7,269 nt of DNA from NCBI GenBank assembly GCA_904502265.1, contig CAJGDT010000082.1:1-7269 (forward strand), written 5' to 3'. A model generated the notes under the pieces. It was not told where the DNA came from, ran no database searches, and worked only from the letters and a program-made list of their open reading frames with translations. Positions within the stretch are counted from its first letter, which is position 1. Each line of letters begins with the position of its first letter. Positions 6,563 through 7,269 of the stretch are shown here, piece by piece. The position numbers and the translations under genes were made by a program. Source of the DNA: an uncultured Barnesiella sp. GTDB lineage: Bacteria > Bacteroidota > Bacteroidia > Bacteroidales > Barnesiellaceae_A.

Positions 6563-6581
6563 TTGTATTTAGCAGTAATAC

Positions 6582-7269
6582 TTAGATTTTCTTTATTACC
6601 ATTTCGCAGCGGGCGCAGTCGAAGTGGAGTGCAAGGGTAATGTTGTCTTGTTGCAACGTGAGAGGCGCAACAAGGTTTTTCCCTTGTGGTGTTTTGAGGC
6701 ATGCACCAAGGTGGTGACGCAGGCAATGGCGAGTGCGCATGAGTTCGCCCTCTTTTACCGGCGATAGCTCAAATGCCGGAGCTGTGGTTTCTACTCCGTG
6801 CGAGCGATAGAAGTGCTCGGCCTTGGGGTTGGCAATGTTGGCATGATAATCTACTTGTGTTGTTAGCCATTGCGGATTGCCTTGAGGTTTCTTGCGATGG
6901 TCGGGGCGATAGGCCAATCGGCGAGCGCGGTCGAACCATTCGATAGCTTCGCGGCGCCAAGCTGATAGGAGTGATGGAGGGATGAAATAGTCTTGCGACA
7001 AGGCTATCTCGATGCGAGTGGCGCGGTAGGCTGTGTTGCCCAATTTGCCCAACTCCTGACGTTGTCGCTCGGCTTGTGGGGTGCGACTGAGGCTCTTCTC
7101 GGCATTGCAACGGTGTGTTATGTGTGTCTTGCCATCGCTGATGGTGAGGGCAAATCCTTCGGGTTGTTCCGTTAGGGTAACCTCAACCTCAATGTGGCGC
7201 TGTGCTGTGGGGCGTTGCAGGGCGTTGTCGAAGTCGTGGTCGCTGTTGCGGTAGATAGCAGTGCCCTTC
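6582..7269 (-). CDS. Peptidase U32 / DUF3656 family protein, C-terminal 228 residues (5' end outside window)
   Basis: C-terminal part of a U32-family protein. Members of this superfamily such as E. coli RlhA and TrhP are needed for hydroxylation of 23S rRNA or tRNA rather than acting as proven proteases, so an RNA-modification role is plausible here. The frame is open from base 7268 with no stop. The visible part starts KGTAIYRNSDHDFDNAL, which resembles the YRN.D..F..AL motif of the DUF3656 region, and continues with LGNTAYRATRIEI. The end carries four cysteines: HCLRHHLGAC (182 and 190 of the visible part) and FDCARCEM (218, 221). Bacteroidales homologues have the same end; these Cys could bind a metal, which is inference. 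The catalytic U32 domain itself lies off the right edge, so orthology to RlhA or TrhP cannot be settled. TTG at 7050-7052 is internal, not a start. The gene is visibly richer in G+C than its neighbours, as expected of a core gene. Confidence 0.9.
   Translation of the reverse strand, partial: KGTAIYRNSDHDFDNALQRPTAQRHIEVEVTLTEQPEGFALTISDGKTHITHRCNAEKSLSRTPQAERQRQELGKLGNTAYRATRIEIALSQDYFIPPSLLSAWRREAIEWFDRARRLAYRPDHRKKPQGNPQWLTTQVDYHANIANPKAEHFYRSHGVETTAPAFELSPVKEGELMRTRHCLRHHLGACLKTPQGKNLVAPLTLQQDNITLALHFDCARCEMVIKKI

Larger units (their letters stand above)
6161..6581. other. Intergenic region between the U32-family gene and the 785-aa lipoprotein gene
   Basis: 421 bases without a credible gene. 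From right to left: U32 terminator stem-loop (6526-6562), degenerate right repeat (6434-6450), AT-rich segment with the promoter (6281-6312), quasi-palindrome (6253-6267) and a leader of about 110 bases without Shine-Dalgarno. The short frame at 6157-6342 is rejected: it overlaps promoter elements and has no recognisable protein character. Confidence 0.8.

Noticed and set aside
6769..7110. Alternative minus-strand frame in the U32 region
   Set aside because: Arg/Ser/Pro-rich out-of-frame translation of a G+C-rich gene; the other frame carries recognisable U32/DUF3656 motifs throughout.

Overview
The window looks like chromosome of a member of the Bacteroidales (gut Bacteroides/Prevotella/Muribaculaceae type; the genus cannot be fixed). 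The evidence is: lipoprotein signal peptides ending in ATSC, a DUF6562-type N-terminal domain, promoters of the Bacteroidetes form (TTTG / TAnnTTTG), AT-rich leaders without a Shine-Dalgarno sequence, and a U32-family protein with the Bacteroidales style of C-terminus. All three genes lie on the minus strand, so the region reads right to left.

Right edge (6582-7269): the last 228 codons of a peptidase-U32/DUF3656 family protein (RlhA/TrhP-like RNA-modification superfamily). Its 5' part is outside the window. A strong stem-loop follows its stop codon. This gene is clearly richer in G+C than the rest of the window.

Middle and left: two paralogous surface lipoproteins, of 785 aa (3803-6160) and 1032 aa (147-3245). 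They share a signal peptide, lipobox and an N-terminal domain of about 270 residues, which match closely up to residue 291. After that they switch abruptly to different right-handed beta-helix tails: two repeat modules in the 785-aa protein and three in the 1032-aa protein. Each gene forms a self-contained unit with its own promoter, its own leader and its own intrinsic terminator. The promoters, leaders, 3' flanks and terminators of the two units are homologous, so the region is a tandem duplication of a whole transcription unit with a replaced tail. The 3' flank of the left unit is homologous up to base 1 of the window, so the repeated region may continue to the left.

Two points stand out. 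First, the promoter of the left gene lies between two near-identical quasi-palindromes in opposite orientation (16-nt exact inverted match, 168 bp apart). One of them sits just after the predicted transcription start. This is the layout expected of an invertible, phase-variable promoter, and a degenerate version is present upstream of the second gene. Second, the 3' untranslated region of the 785-aa gene contains a leftover copy of the other paralogue's C-terminal codons. That suggests a new beta-helix tail was inserted in front of the old end of the gene. Together these suggest a small surface-antigen family that may vary both by tail swapping and by promoter switching. This is an inference from sequence layout, not a demonstrated system. 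No RNA genes, CRISPR arrays, insertion sequences or recombinase genes are visible in the window.
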